The position numbers were made by a program, and so were the translations under genes. A DNA stretch of 64,000 nt from Roseivivax jejudonensis (GTDB lineage: Bacteria > Pseudomonadota > Alphaproteobacteria > Rhodobacterales > Rhodobacteraceae), in assembly GCF_900172265.1 (NCBI RefSeq), contig NZ_FWFK01000001.1, positions 434,001 through 498,000 on the forward strand, in the 5' to 3' direction. Below the pieces are notes generated by a model, which made no database searches, was not told the DNA's origin, and saw only the letters and a program-made list of their open reading frames with translations. Positions 43,998 through 52,104 of the stretch are shown here, one piece after another (the first letter of the stretch is position 1; the number at the start of each line of letters is the position of its first letter).

Positions 43998-44870
43998 ATG
44001 GCGACGGGTCGCAACATCCGCACCTATTTCGAGGGCACGTGGCACGAGGGCGACGCTCCCGTCATGCGCGCCGCGGATCACGGCTCGTGGCTCGGCTCGA
44101 CCGTCTTTGACGGCGCGCGCTTCATCGACGGGATGGCGCCCGATCTCGACAAGCACTGCGCCCGCACCAACCGCTCGGCCGAGGCGCTGATGATCGCACC
44201 CACGAAAACCGACGCCGAGATCCTCGAGATCGCGCGCGAGGGGCTCGCGATGTTCCCCAAGTCGGCCCCTGTCTACGTGCGGCCGATGTACTGGTCGACC
44301 GACAGCGAACCCTCGGCGATCATGCCGAAGATCGGGCCCGAGCATACCGGGTTCGCGCTCTGTCTCGAGGAGTTCCCGATGCTGCCCGATCAGCATCTGG
44401 TGTCTCTGGGGCGCACGTCGTTCCGGCGCCCGGTGCTCGAGGACAACGTGGTCAACGCCAAGGCCGGGTGCCTCTACGCCAACAACGCTCGGATGCTGCG
44501 CGAGGTCGGGCAGCGCGGCTTCGAGAACGCGCTGGTGGCCGACGCGATGGGCAATGTCGCCGAGACGGCGACGTCCAACGTCTTCATGGTGCGCGACGGC
44601 GTCGTGTTCACGCCGGTGCCGAACGGCACGTTCCTCGCCGGGATCACGCGGGCGCGGCACATCCAGAACCTGCGCGCCGACGGCATCGACGTGGTGGAGA
44701 CGGTGCTGACCTTCCGCGACTTCGAGGAAGCCGACGAGATCTTTCTGACCGGCAACCTCAACAAGGTCACACCGGTCGGCCGCTTCGAGGACCGGCACTA
44801 CCAGTTCGGTCCAATCACCCGCCGCGCGCGCGAAATCTACTGGGACTGGGCCGCGTCTCAGGCCGCCTGA
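43998..44870 (+). CDS. Branched-chain amino acid aminotransferase
   Basis: A 290-residue fold-type IV PLP enzyme that interconverts Leu, Ile or Val with their 2-oxo acids. Lys155 in VVNAKAGCLYANNARM holds the cofactor. It begins with FEGTWHEGDAPVMRAADHG and FDGARF, and the PLP phosphate region ETATSNVFMV and the late FLTGNLNKVTPVG are intact. The substrate could be related amino acids, so I give no symbol although ilvE would be the usual name. GAGGAGA precedes the ATG. Confidence 0.88.
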   Translation: MATGRNIRTYFEGTWHEGDAPVMRAADHGSWLGSTVFDGARFIDGMAPDLDKHCARTNRSAEALMIAPTKTDAEILEIAREGLAMFPKSAPVYVRPMYWSTDSEPSAIMPKIGPEHTGFALCLEEFPMLPDQHLVSLGRTSFRRPVLEDNVVNAKAGCLYANNARMLREVGQRGFENALVADAMGNVAETATSNVFMVRDGVVFTPVPNGTFLAGITRARHIQNLRADGIDVVETVLTFRDFEEADEIFLTGNLNKVTPVGRFEDRHYQFGPITRRAREIYWDWAASQAA

Positions 44871-44929
44871 TCACGCCCGCTTGCCGGCCGCGTCCGGCTC
44901 GGCCATGCTCGCGCCCGAGGAGAAGTTCC

Positions 44930-45385
44930 ATGCGCAAGTTCATGGTCGTCCTTGACGACAGCCGCGAATGCCTGAACGCGATGCGCTTTGCCGCGATGCG
45001 CGCGGCGCGCACCGGCGGAGGCGTGTCGATCCTGTCGGTGATCCCGCCGGACGAGTTCAATCACTGGGTCGGCGTGGGGGAGATCATGCGCGAGGAAGCG
45101 CGCGAGCGCATCACCGCGCATTTCGAGGTCTTCGCCAAGTGGATGCGCGATCGCCAGAACGTCGATCCCGAACTGGTGATCCGAGAGGGCGATCCGGTCG
45201 CGCAGATCGTCGCCCAGATCGGCGACGATCCGGATATCGGCGTGCTGGTGCTCGGGGCCGGCACGGACAAGTCCGGGCCGGGGCCGCTGGTGACGCACCT
45301 GACGCGGAACGCCGGCACGCTGCCGATCCCCATCACGATCGTGCCCGGGGATCTGTCCAAGGAGCGGCTCGAGGCGATCACCTGA
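44930..45385 (+). CDS. Universal stress protein (UspA family)
   Basis: A 151-residue protein with a single Usp domain. It starts MRKFMVVLDDSRECLNAMRFAAMRAA, has VLGAGTDKSGPGPLV, a variant of the ATP-binding G-2x-G-9x-G pattern, and ends LPIPITIVPGDLS. It has a long helical insertion (EEARERITAHFEVFAKWMRDRQ). GAGGAGAAG precedes the ATG. The function is general stress endurance. Confidence 0.9.
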   Translation: MRKFMVVLDDSRECLNAMRFAAMRAARTGGGVSILSVIPPDEFNHWVGVGEIMREEARERITAHFEVFAKWMRDRQNVDPELVIREGDPVAQIVAQIGDDPDIGVLVLGAGTDKSGPGPLVTHLTRNAGTLPIPITIVPGDLSKERLEAIT

Positions 45386-45409
45386 TCGCCCCGGCCGGTC
45401 GCCCCGGGA

Positions 45410-45817
45410 TCACTCGGCGGTGATGACCGTCATCACCAGCTCTTCGTCCTGGCGGATCGGGCCGTCTTCGGTGGCGCCGAGGGTGTATTCGAAGATGCCG
45501 GTCTCGGACCCGTCATCCTCGCTGTGCACCATCAGCATCAGCATGTCGCCCGACGCGACCTCTTCGGTCAGGATCGCGGCCACGTCCGACGTCTCGCCTT
45601 CGCGGATGGGCGCGTGACCGACGACCGGACCGGGCGCCATTTCCTCGTCGGTGCGGTGCACGACGAGCCAGCCGTTGGCGGGCGCGACGATGCGCGAGGC
45701 GCTGACCACGCCGTTCGAGACCGACTGGTCGGACGCTTCGACCATCGGCATGTCCTGTGCGACGGCGGGGATTGCGGTGGCGGCGGCCACGGCGCCGGCG
45801 ATGATGAATGCACGCAT
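45410..45817 (-). CDS. Secreted protein of the DUF7282 type
   Basis: A 135-residue exported protein. The signal peptide MRAFIIAGAVAAATAIPAVAQ is cleaved after AVA. The mature part looks like the beta-rich DUF7282 domain (VVSASRIVAPANGWLVVHRTDEEMAPGPVVGHAPIREGE), which I recall from proteins with several copies in archaea and bacteria; here there is one copy. Function unknown. The ATG at 45817 is chosen because the signal peptide starts there and GAGAGGATC precedes it. Divergent from nfu, so the ICE box in the gap could act on it as well. Confidence 0.72.
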   Translation of the reverse strand: MRAFIIAGAVAAATAIPAVAQDMPMVEASDQSVSNGVVSASRIVAPANGWLVVHRTDEEMAPGPVVGHAPIREGETSDVAAILTEEVASGDMLMLMVHSEDDGSETGIFEYTLGATEDGPIRQDEELVMTVITAE

Positions 45818-45898
45818 ATCTCTGATCCTCTCCTGGTTTCGAGATGATCCAGTCACGCGCACCGGCCCGCCGAAGTTTCACGGTCCCGTGCGACGCAA

Positions 45899-45915
45899 TT
45901 TAGAACCGTTCCAAA
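45899..45915. promoter_or_regulatory. ICE box (Irr-binding motif) upstream of nfu
   Basis: TTTAGAA (45899-45905), CCG, TTCCAAA (45909-45915) matches the iron-control element recognised by Irr in alphaproteobacteria (about TTTAGAA-N3-TTCTAAA) at 13 of 14 arm positions. It ends two bases before the -35 of the nfu promoter, a position compatible with repression or activation by iron status. Confidence 0.7.
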
Positions 45916-45917
45916 CC

Positions 45918-45946
45918 TTGACCCTCGCGACCGCGACGCGCATATT
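45918..45946 (+). promoter_or_regulatory. Housekeeping promoter of nfu
   Basis: TTGACC (45918-45923) and CATATT (45941-45946) are 17 bases apart, and the -35 extends to CTTGACC. The predicted leader to the ATG at 45975 is about 22 bases. Confidence 0.6.
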
Positions 45947-45974
45947 CAAATCCAACCGAGAAAGGGCGAGCCAA

Positions 45975-46544
45975 ATGTTCATCCAGACCGAATCGACCCC
46001 CAACCCCGCGACGCTGAAGTTCCTGCCGGGGCAGACGGTGCTCGAGGCGGGCACCGCGGATTTCCCGTCGGCCGAGGGTGCCGGCGCCTCGCCGCTTGCG
46101 ACGCGGCTGTTCGAGGTTGACGGCGTGCGCGGCGTCTTCTTCGGCAACGATTTCGTGACCGTGACCAAGGCAGACGAGACCGAGTGGGATCACGTGAAAC
46201 CCGCGGTTCTCGGCGCGATCATGGAGCATTTCCAGTCCGGCCAGCCGATCATGGCCGACGGCGCGATGGAGGCTGCCGGCGACGGCCATGCCGCCCACGA
46301 GGGCGAGGATGGCGAAATCGTCGGCCAGATCAAGGAATTGCTCGACACCCGCGTGCGCCCGGCAGTGGCGCAGGACGGTGGCGACATCACCTTCCACGGG
46401 TTCGAGCGTGGCGTGGTCTATCTGCACATGCAGGGCGCCTGCGCGGGCTGCCCGTCGTCGACCCTGACGCTGAAGATGGGGATCGAGAACCTGCTGCGGC
46501 ACTACATCCCCGAGGTGACCGAGGTCCGCCCCGTCGGTGTCTGA
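45975..46544 (+). CDS. NifU-family Fe-S cluster carrier (Nfu)
   Basis: A 189-residue Fe-S scaffold or carrier protein. The N-terminal Nfu_N domain (MFIQTESTPNPATLKFLPG) is followed by a C-terminal NifU-like domain with the cluster ligands Cys156 and Cys159 (GACAGCPSSTLTLKMGIENLL). The IGVSE-like GDITFHGFERGVVYLHMQG strand is intact. It delivers 4Fe-4S clusters to apoproteins. The coding end overlaps tsaB by eight bases. An ICE box and a strong promoter lie upstream, so iron control is likely. Confidence 0.93.
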   Translation: MFIQTESTPNPATLKFLPGQTVLEAGTADFPSAEGAGASPLATRLFEVDGVRGVFFGNDFVTVTKADETEWDHVKPAVLGAIMEHFQSGQPIMADGAMEAAGDGHAAHEGEDGEIVGQIKELLDTRVRPAVAQDGGDITFHGFERGVVYLHMQGACAGCPSSTLTLKMGIENLLRHYIPEVTEVRPVGV

Positions 46545-47103
46545 TCCCCTGATCCTCGGCTTTGATACATCGGCCGCGCATTGCGCGGCCGCTTTGCTGT
46601 CGGGCGACCGGTGTCTCGTGCGCCGGGGCGAGGAGATGGGCCGGGGACAGGCCGAGCGGCTGATGCCCCTGCTGGAAGAGGTGCTGGCCGCGGCGGGCGC
46701 GGAGTGGCGCGATCTCGAGCGGATCGGCGTCGGGATCGGTCCGGGCAACTTCACCGGGATCCGGATCTCCGTGGCGGCGGCGCGTGGGCTCGCCCTCGCG
46801 CTCGACATTCCCGCGATCGGCGTTTCCACGCTCGACGCGACCGACGGGACCTGCCCCATCGTGCCGGCGCCACGCGAACAGGTGTACCTGCGCGGCGCGG
46901 ACGGCGCGATTGCGCTGGTGCCGCGCGACACGGCACTGGGCGATGCGACGTATCCGCCGCCGCCGGACGCGCTCGCCGAGGCGATCGCCCGCCGGGCCCG
47001 GCTTCTGCTGGCGCCCGGACCGTCGCCGGCGCCGCTTTACGTGCGGCCCGCGGACGCGGCCCCGGCGCGCGAGGCCCCGCCCCGCATCCTCGATGACGCC
47101 TGA
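46537..47103 (+). CDS. tsaB: tRNA threonylcarbamoyladenosine biosynthesis protein TsaB
   Basis: A 188-residue ASKHA-fold protein that partners TsaD in making t6A37 in tRNAs reading ANN codons. It has LILGFDTSAAHCAAALL, GIGPGNFTGIRISVAAARGLALAL, and PREQVYLRG. The GTG start at 46537 overlaps nfu. The length is a little short compared with TsaB of E. coli (231). It overlaps rimI by 11 bases, the usual tsaB-rimI neighbourhood. Confidence 0.92.
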   Translation: MSDPLILGFDTSAAHCAAALLSGDRCLVRRGEEMGRGQAERLMPLLEEVLAAAGAEWRDLERIGVGIGPGNFTGIRISVAAARGLALALDIPAIGVSTLDATDGTCPIVPAPREQVYLRGADGAIALVPRDTALGDATYPPPPDALAEAIARRARLLLAPGPSPAPLYVRPADAAPAREAPPRILDDA

Positions 47104-47512
47104 GGATATCGCCGCGCTGATGGCGCGCGCCTACCGTCACCAGGAGCCGTGGCGCGCCGTCGATGTCGCGGCGATGCTGGACCGGCCGGTGTCGCGGCTC
47201 CTGACGGCGCCGGGCGCCGTCCTGATCGCGCAGGTCGTCGCGGACGAGGCCGAGATCCTCGCGCTGGCGACCGATCCGGGGACGCAGCGCCGGGGCGTCG
47301 CGCGCGGCCTCCTCGCCCGCTTTCACGACGACGCGGCAGCCGACGGCGTGACGCGCGCGGTGCTCGACGTGGCCGAGGACAATGAACCCGCGCGCACGCT
47401 CTACGCGTCGGCGGGCTATGTCGAAACGGCACGGAGGCACCGGTACTACGCGCGCCGCGACGGGACCCGCGCGGATGCGCTGCTCATGGCACGGGCGCTG
47501 CCCGCCGGATGA
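47093..47512 (+). CDS. rimI: Ribosomal protein S18-alanine N-acetyltransferase-like GNAT
   Basis: A 139-residue acetyltransferase. Acetyl-CoA loop: LATDPGTQRRGVARGLLARF. It continues with LDVAEDNEPARTLYASAGYVETARRHRYYAR, the RimI hallmark (N-x-x-A-x-x-L-Y then G-F/Y-x-x-x-x-R-x-x-Y-Y). RimI acetylates the N-terminus of S18. The ATG overlaps tsaB. A somewhat divergent member of the family but with the right context. Confidence 0.87.
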   Translation: MTPEDIAALMARAYRHQEPWRAVDVAAMLDRPVSRLLTAPGAVLIAQVVADEAEILALATDPGTQRRGVARGLLARFHDDAAADGVTRAVLDVAEDNEPARTLYASAGYVETARRHRYYARRDGTRADALLMARALPAG

Positions 47513-47685
47513 CCGGCGCGTGACGGGAGGTCATGCCGCGGCGGGCCGCGCGATCCCCGGCGTCACGGGAAAAACCGGTTGACCCCCTCGCGGCCGTCGG
47601 TCCTAAATCGCCGGCAGATCAACGGATCCAGTACCGGCGGCCGGCCATGTCCCGTGCCGCCGACAGGCTTTCAGGGAGCTGCACA

Positions 47686-48690
47686 ATGAACGTTCTGAAA
47701 TCCCTTCTCGGCGCGTCGGCCGCGCTGGCGCTGACCTCCGGCGCCGCGCTGGCCGACCCGGCGCTCATCTACGACCTCGGCGGCAAGTTCGACAAGTCCT
47801 TCAACGAGGCGGCATTCAACGGCGCGGAACGCTGGGCCGAGGAAACCGGCGGGTCGTATCGCGACATCGAGCTTCAGTCCGAGGCCCAGCGCGAACAGGC
47901 GCTGCGCCGCTTCGCGGAAGCCGGATTCAACCCGGTCATCACCACCGGCTTCTCCATGTCGACGCCGATCGACAACGTCGCCGGCGACTATCCCGACACC
48001 AAGTTCGTGACCATCGACGGCTATGTCGATCCCGAGGAACACCCGAACGTGAAGTCGATCTCCTTCGCGGAGGAGCAGGGCTCCTATCTCGTCGGGATGC
48101 TTGCCGCGATGGCGTCGGAGACGAACACGATCTCGTTCGTCGGCGGCATGGATATCCCGCTGATCCGCGCCTTCGCCTGCGGCTACGCGCAGGGCGCCAA
48201 GGCCGTGAACGAGGACATCGAGGTCATCGCCAACATGACCGGCACCACGCCGGCCGCCTGGAACGACCCGGTGAAGGGCTCCGAGCTCACCAACGCCCAG
48301 ATCAGCCAGGGCTCCGACGTGGTCTTCGCCGCCGCCGGCGGCACCGGCATCGGCGTGCTCCAGACCGCCGCGGACGAGGATATCCTGTCCATCGGCGTCG
48401 ACAGCAACCAGAACCACCTGCATCCCGGCCAGGTCCTGACCTCGATGCTCAAGCGCGTGGACGTCGCCACCTATGAGGCGATGCAGGCGGGCGAAGACCT
48501 CGACACCGGGACCGAACGTCTGACGCTCGAGGACAACGGCGTCGGCTACGCGCTCGACGAGAACAACCGCGAGCTCATCTCCGACGAGATGCAGGAACGC
48601 GTCGACGAGGCCCGCCAGGCAATCATCGACGGCGAGATCGAGGTCCACGACTACCGCTCCGACGACAGCTGCCCGGCGCTGACGTTCTGA
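47686..48690 (+). CDS. BMP-family ABC transporter substrate-binding protein (nucleoside type)
   Basis: A 334-residue periplasmic protein. The signal peptide MNVLKSLLGASAALALTSGAALA is cleaved near residue 23, then ALIYDLGGKFDKSFNEAAFNGAERWAEE, typical of Bmp/PnrA/Med proteins that bind purine nucleosides. No lipobox cysteine is present, so it is soluble, as is usual in this phylum. AGGGAGC precedes the ATG. First gene of the importer operon; a 10-bp stem-loop follows its stop. A substrate such as inosine or guanosine is inferred. Confidence 0.9.
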   Translation: MNVLKSLLGASAALALTSGAALADPALIYDLGGKFDKSFNEAAFNGAERWAEETGGSYRDIELQSEAQREQALRRFAEAGFNPVITTGFSMSTPIDNVAGDYPDTKFVTIDGYVDPEEHPNVKSISFAEEQGSYLVGMLAAMASETNTISFVGGMDIPLIRAFACGYAQGAKAVNEDIEVIANMTGTTPAAWNDPVKGSELTNAQISQGSDVVFAAAGGTGIGVLQTAADEDILSIGVDSNQNHLHPGQVLTSMLKRVDVATYEAMQAGEDLDTGTERLTLEDNGVGYALDENNRELISDEMQERVDEARQAIIDGEIEVHDYRSDDSCPALTF

Positions 48691-48696
48691 TATCGC

Positions 48697-48731
48697 CATC
48701 CGGGCGGCGCCTGCGACGCGTCGCCCGGATG
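48697..48731 (+). other. Intercistronic stem-loop after the binding-protein gene
   Basis: CATCCGGGCG at 48697-48706 pairs with CGCCCGGATG at 48722-48731, a perfect 10-bp stem and 15-base loop, six bases past the stop. No T-run follows. Such hairpins often protect binding-protein mRNA or partly end transcription, giving more of the first product than of the others. Confidence 0.6.
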
Positions 48732-48788
48732 CCCGAATGCGGCCGCGTGGCGCGCGGTCGCGCCCTCTGTCCGAGGTAGCTCGACGCC

Positions 48789-50390
48789 ATGACCGACACC
48801 GCACCCGCCATCGAACTCAAAGGCATCTCCAAGGCCTTCGGTCCGGTCCAGGCGAACAAGGACATCTCGATCCGCGTGATGCCGGGCACCATCCACGGCA
48901 TCATCGGCGAGAACGGTGCCGGCAAGTCCACGCTGATGTCGATCCTCTACGGCTTTTACGCCGCCGACGCGGGCGAGATCTGGGTGAAAGGCCAGCGCAC
49001 CGAGATTCCCGACAGCCAGGCCGCGATCCGCGCCGGGATCGGCATGGTCTTCCAGCATTTCAAGCTGGTGCAGAACTTCACCGTGCTCGAGAACGTCATC
49101 CTCGGCGCCGAGGACGGGGGCCTGCTGAAGCCCTCGCTGGCCAAGGCGCGCGGCGTTCTCAAGCAGCTGGCCGAGGAATACGAGCTGTCGGTCGACCCCG
49201 ACACGCAGGTCCAGCACCTGTCGGTCGGGCACCAGCAGCGGGTCGAGATCCTCAAGGCGCTCTATCGCCAGGCCGACATCCTGATCCTCGACGAACCGAC
49301 CGGCGTTCTGACGCCCGCCGAGGCCGACCACCTCTTTCGCATCCTCGACAACCTGCGTGCCGAGGGAAAGACGATCATCCTCATCACCCACAAGCTGCGC
49401 GAGATCATGGAAATCACCGACACGGTGAGCGTGATGCGCCGCGGCGAGATGACGGCGACGGTCAAGACCGCGGAAACGAGCCCCGAGGAACTCGCCGAGC
49501 TGATGGTGGGCCGCAAGGTGCTCCTCCGGGTCGACAAGACCCCGGCGCGGCCCAAGGCGGCGCTTCTCGAGATCGAGAACCTGCGCCATGTCGACGGCCA
49601 GGGCGTCGAACGCCTGCGCGGCATCTCCCTCGAGGTGCGCGCGGGCGAGATCCTCGGCCTCGCCGGTGTCGCCGGCAACGGCCAGTCCGAGCTTCTCGAG
49701 GTTCTGGGCGGCTACGCCGAGGCCACCGGCACGGTGCGGGTGAACGGCCGCGAGGTCCCGCTCTCCGGAGCCGGCTGCGACGGCATGGCGCGCCGCGCCG
49801 CCGGCATCGGCCATGTTCCCGAGGATCGCCAGCGCGAGGGCCTCATCATGGCCTACACCGCGTGGGAGAACACCGTCTTCGGCTATCACCGCGATCCCGG
49901 GATCCAGTCCGGCGCGCTGATGAACAACGCCAAGATCCGCGCCGAGGCCGCCAAGAAGATGGAACGCTTCGACGTTCGGCCGCCCGACCCCGCGCTCGCC
50001 GCGCGCAACTTCTCGGGCGGCAACCAGCAGAAGATCGTTCTGGCCCGCGAGATCGAGCGCAATCCCGACGTGCTGCTCATCGGGCAGCCGACGCGCGGCG
50101 TCGACATCGGCGCGATCGAGTTCATCCACCAGCAGATCGTCGCACTGCGCGATGCCGGCAAGGCGATCCTGCTGGTGTCGGTCGAACTCGACGAGATCTT
50201 CGCACTGTCCGACCGCATCGCGGTGATGTTCGACGGGCGCGTCATGGGCACGCGCGACGCCGCCGAGGCCGACCAGCGCGAGCTTGGCCTGCTGATGGCC
50301 GGCATCACCGAGGATCCCGGCGGCGACGCCTTCGAGGCGGTCGAGGCCGCGGTCGAGAAAAAGGAACGCCGGGAGGCGCGTCATGGATAA
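48789..50390 (+). CDS. Nucleoside ABC transporter, double ATPase subunit
   Basis: A 533-residue protein with two ABC domains (about 10-240 and 260-515), as in RbsA/YufO/NupA. The first has an intact Walker A (GENGAGKST), the signature LSVGHQQRVEILKALYRQ and LILDEPTGVLTPAE. The second has a degenerate loop (GVAGNGQSELLEVLGG) but a good signature (FSGGNQQKIVLAREIE) and LLIGQPTRGVDIGAIEF, the usual asymmetry of this family. The start overlaps nothing; the end overlaps the permease by eight bases. Confidence 0.94.
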   Translation: MTDTAPAIELKGISKAFGPVQANKDISIRVMPGTIHGIIGENGAGKSTLMSILYGFYAADAGEIWVKGQRTEIPDSQAAIRAGIGMVFQHFKLVQNFTVLENVILGAEDGGLLKPSLAKARGVLKQLAEEYELSVDPDTQVQHLSVGHQQRVEILKALYRQADILILDEPTGVLTPAEADHLFRILDNLRAEGKTIILITHKLREIMEITDTVSVMRRGEMTATVKTAETSPEELAELMVGRKVLLRVDKTPARPKAALLEIENLRHVDGQGVERLRGISLEVRAGEILGLAGVAGNGQSELLEVLGGYAEATGTVRVNGREVPLSGAGCDGMARRAAGIGHVPEDRQREGLIMAYTAWENTVFGYHRDPGIQSGALMNNAKIRAEAAKKMERFDVRPPDPALAARNFSGGNQQKIVLAREIERNPDVLLIGQPTRGVDIGAIEFIHQQIVALRDAGKAILLVSVELDEIFALSDRIAVMFDGRVMGTRDAAEADQRELGLLMAGITEDPGGDAFEAVEAAVEKKERREARHG

Positions 50391-51474
50391 GCTGCCGCCC
50401 TGGGCCGACGCGGTCCTCGTGCCGCTGATCTCGCTCCTGCTCGCCGCCGCGCTGTCGGCGCTGGTCATCCTCGGCATCGGCGAGAACCCGGTCGAGGCGT
50501 TTCGCCTGATGGTCGAGGGCGCGCTCCTGCGCTCCGCCGGCTGGGGCTACACGCTCTACTACGCGACGAACTTCATCTTCACAGGCCTCGCCGTCGCCGT
50601 GGCCTTCCATGCGCGACTGTTCAATATCGGCGGCGAAGGACAGGCGATGATCGGCGGCCTCGGCGTCGCGGTGATCTGCCTTTACCTGCCGTGGCCGCAT
50701 TGGACCCTGGCGCTCGTCGCCGCCTCCGCCTCGGCGGCGGTCTTCGGCGCGGCCTGGGCGTTCATCCCGGCCTACCTCCAGGCCAGGCGCGGCAGCCACA
50801 TCGTGATCACCACGATCATGTTCAACTTCATCGCCGCGGCGCTTCTCAACTACCTGCTCGTCAACGTGATGAAGCCCCCCGGGCAGCAGGATCCGGCAAC
50901 CGCGGTGTTCCCCGCCTCGACGCATCTGCCGACCTTCCAGGACATGTTCGCCACCGAGGCGATGCCGCTCTTCCGCGGCAGCCCCGGGAACGTGACATTC
51001 TTCCTCGCGATCGCCGCCTGCGTGCTCGTCTGGCTGCTGATCTGGCGCACCCGGCTCGGCTACGAGATCCGCGCGCTCGGCCATTCCGAAAGCGCCGCGC
51101 GCTACGCCGGCATCTCTCCCGTGCGCACCATCGTCGTCGCGATGCTGATCTCCGGCGGGCTCGCCGGCCTCATGGGCGTCAATACCGCGATGGGCGAGGC
51201 CGAGCGGCTGACCATGAACGCGACCGAGGGCGCGGGCTTCATCGGCATCGCCGTGGCGCTGATGGGCCGCAATCACCCCATGGGCGTGTTCCTCGCCGCG
51301 ATCCTGTTCGGGTTCCTCTACCAGGGCGGGGCGGAGCTCGCTCTTTGGACGAACATCCCGCGCGAGCTGATCGTGGTGATCCAGGCGCTGGTCATCCTGT
51401 TCACCGGGGCGCTCGACAACATGGTGCGCGCGCCGCTCGCGCGCCTCTTCGCCGCCCGGCGGAGAGCGACGTGA
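50383..51474 (+). CDS. Nucleoside ABC transporter permease
   Basis: A 363-residue inner-membrane permease of the BPD_transp_2 (RbsC/NupB) family with about ten hydrophobic segments. The family core is FTGLAVAVAFHARLFNIGGEGQAMIGGLG, then GSHIVITTIMFNFIA, LGYEIRALGHSESAARYAGIS, and ATEGAGFIGIAVALMGRNHPMGVFLAAILFG. It overlaps the ATPase gene and, as GTGA, the LysE-type gene. Confidence 0.94.
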   Translation: MDKLPPWADAVLVPLISLLLAAALSALVILGIGENPVEAFRLMVEGALLRSAGWGYTLYYATNFIFTGLAVAVAFHARLFNIGGEGQAMIGGLGVAVICLYLPWPHWTLALVAASASAAVFGAAWAFIPAYLQARRGSHIVITTIMFNFIAAALLNYLLVNVMKPPGQQDPATAVFPASTHLPTFQDMFATEAMPLFRGSPGNVTFFLAIAACVLVWLLIWRTRLGYEIRALGHSESAARYAGISPVRTIVVAMLISGGLAGLMGVNTAMGEAERLTMNATEGAGFIGIAVALMGRNHPMGVFLAAILFGFLYQGGAELALWTNIPRELIVVIQALVILFTGALDNMVRAPLARLFAARRRAT

Positions 51475-52100
51475 CGGGCGACCTGCCGCACCTGCTCCTG
51501 GCCTGGGGAATCCAGGCGACCGGCGTGCTCTCGCCCGGTCCGGGCGTCGCGCTCATCCTCGGCGTCGCGATGGCCGAGGGGCGGCGCCCGGCGCTGCTGA
51601 CCTGCCTCGGGATCGGCGCAGGCGCCCTGCTCCTCGCGGTTCTGACGGCGCTCGGGCTCGCCGGTCTGCTCGCGGGCACCCGCGAGGCGATGATCGCGGT
51701 GCGCTGGATCGGCGCCGCCTACCTCGCCTGGCTCGCGATCGGCGCGTTTCGCAAGGCCGCCGCGCCCGCCGCTCCCGTGGCCGCGCGCCCGGTCGCCCGG
51801 CGCACGCCGCTCCGCCGGATCGTGGGCGGCTTCGTGTTCCAGATCGGTAACCCCAAGGCGATCCTGTTCTGGCTCGCGGTCGCCGCCGTCGGCGGCCTCG
51901 ACACCGTGTCGCCCGCGGCGCTGCTGATCTTCCTCGCGGGCGCCTTCGCGATCTCCGCCGGCGGCCACGGTCTCTGGGCGCTGATCCTGTCGTCGGGGCC
52001 GGCCCGCGCGGTCTATGCCCGCGCGCGGCGCGGGATCGAGGCGACGCTCGGTTTCGTCTTCGCCCTGACCGCCATCCGCCTCGCCACCACGAAGGTCTGA
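51471..52100 (+). CDS. LysE family translocator
   Basis: A 209-residue exporter with about six hydrophobic segments. It has the LysE hallmarks SPGPGVALILGVAMAEGRRPALLTCLGIGAGA (17-48), AAYLAWLAIGAFR, and FVFQIGNPKAILFWLAV. The GTG start overlaps the permease stop (GTGA), and the second permease begins four bases after its stop, so it sits inside the importer operon. Members export amino acids or similar. Its place inside a nucleoside importer suggests export of a by-product, but that is inference. Confidence 0.9.
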   Translation: MTGDLPHLLLAWGIQATGVLSPGPGVALILGVAMAEGRRPALLTCLGIGAGALLLAVLTALGLAGLLAGTREAMIAVRWIGAAYLAWLAIGAFRKAAAPAAPVAARPVARRTPLRRIVGGFVFQIGNPKAILFWLAVAAVGGLDTVSPAALLIFLAGAFAISAGGHGLWALILSSGPARAVYARARRGIEATLGFVFALTAIRLATTKV

Positions 52101-52104
52101 CCCG

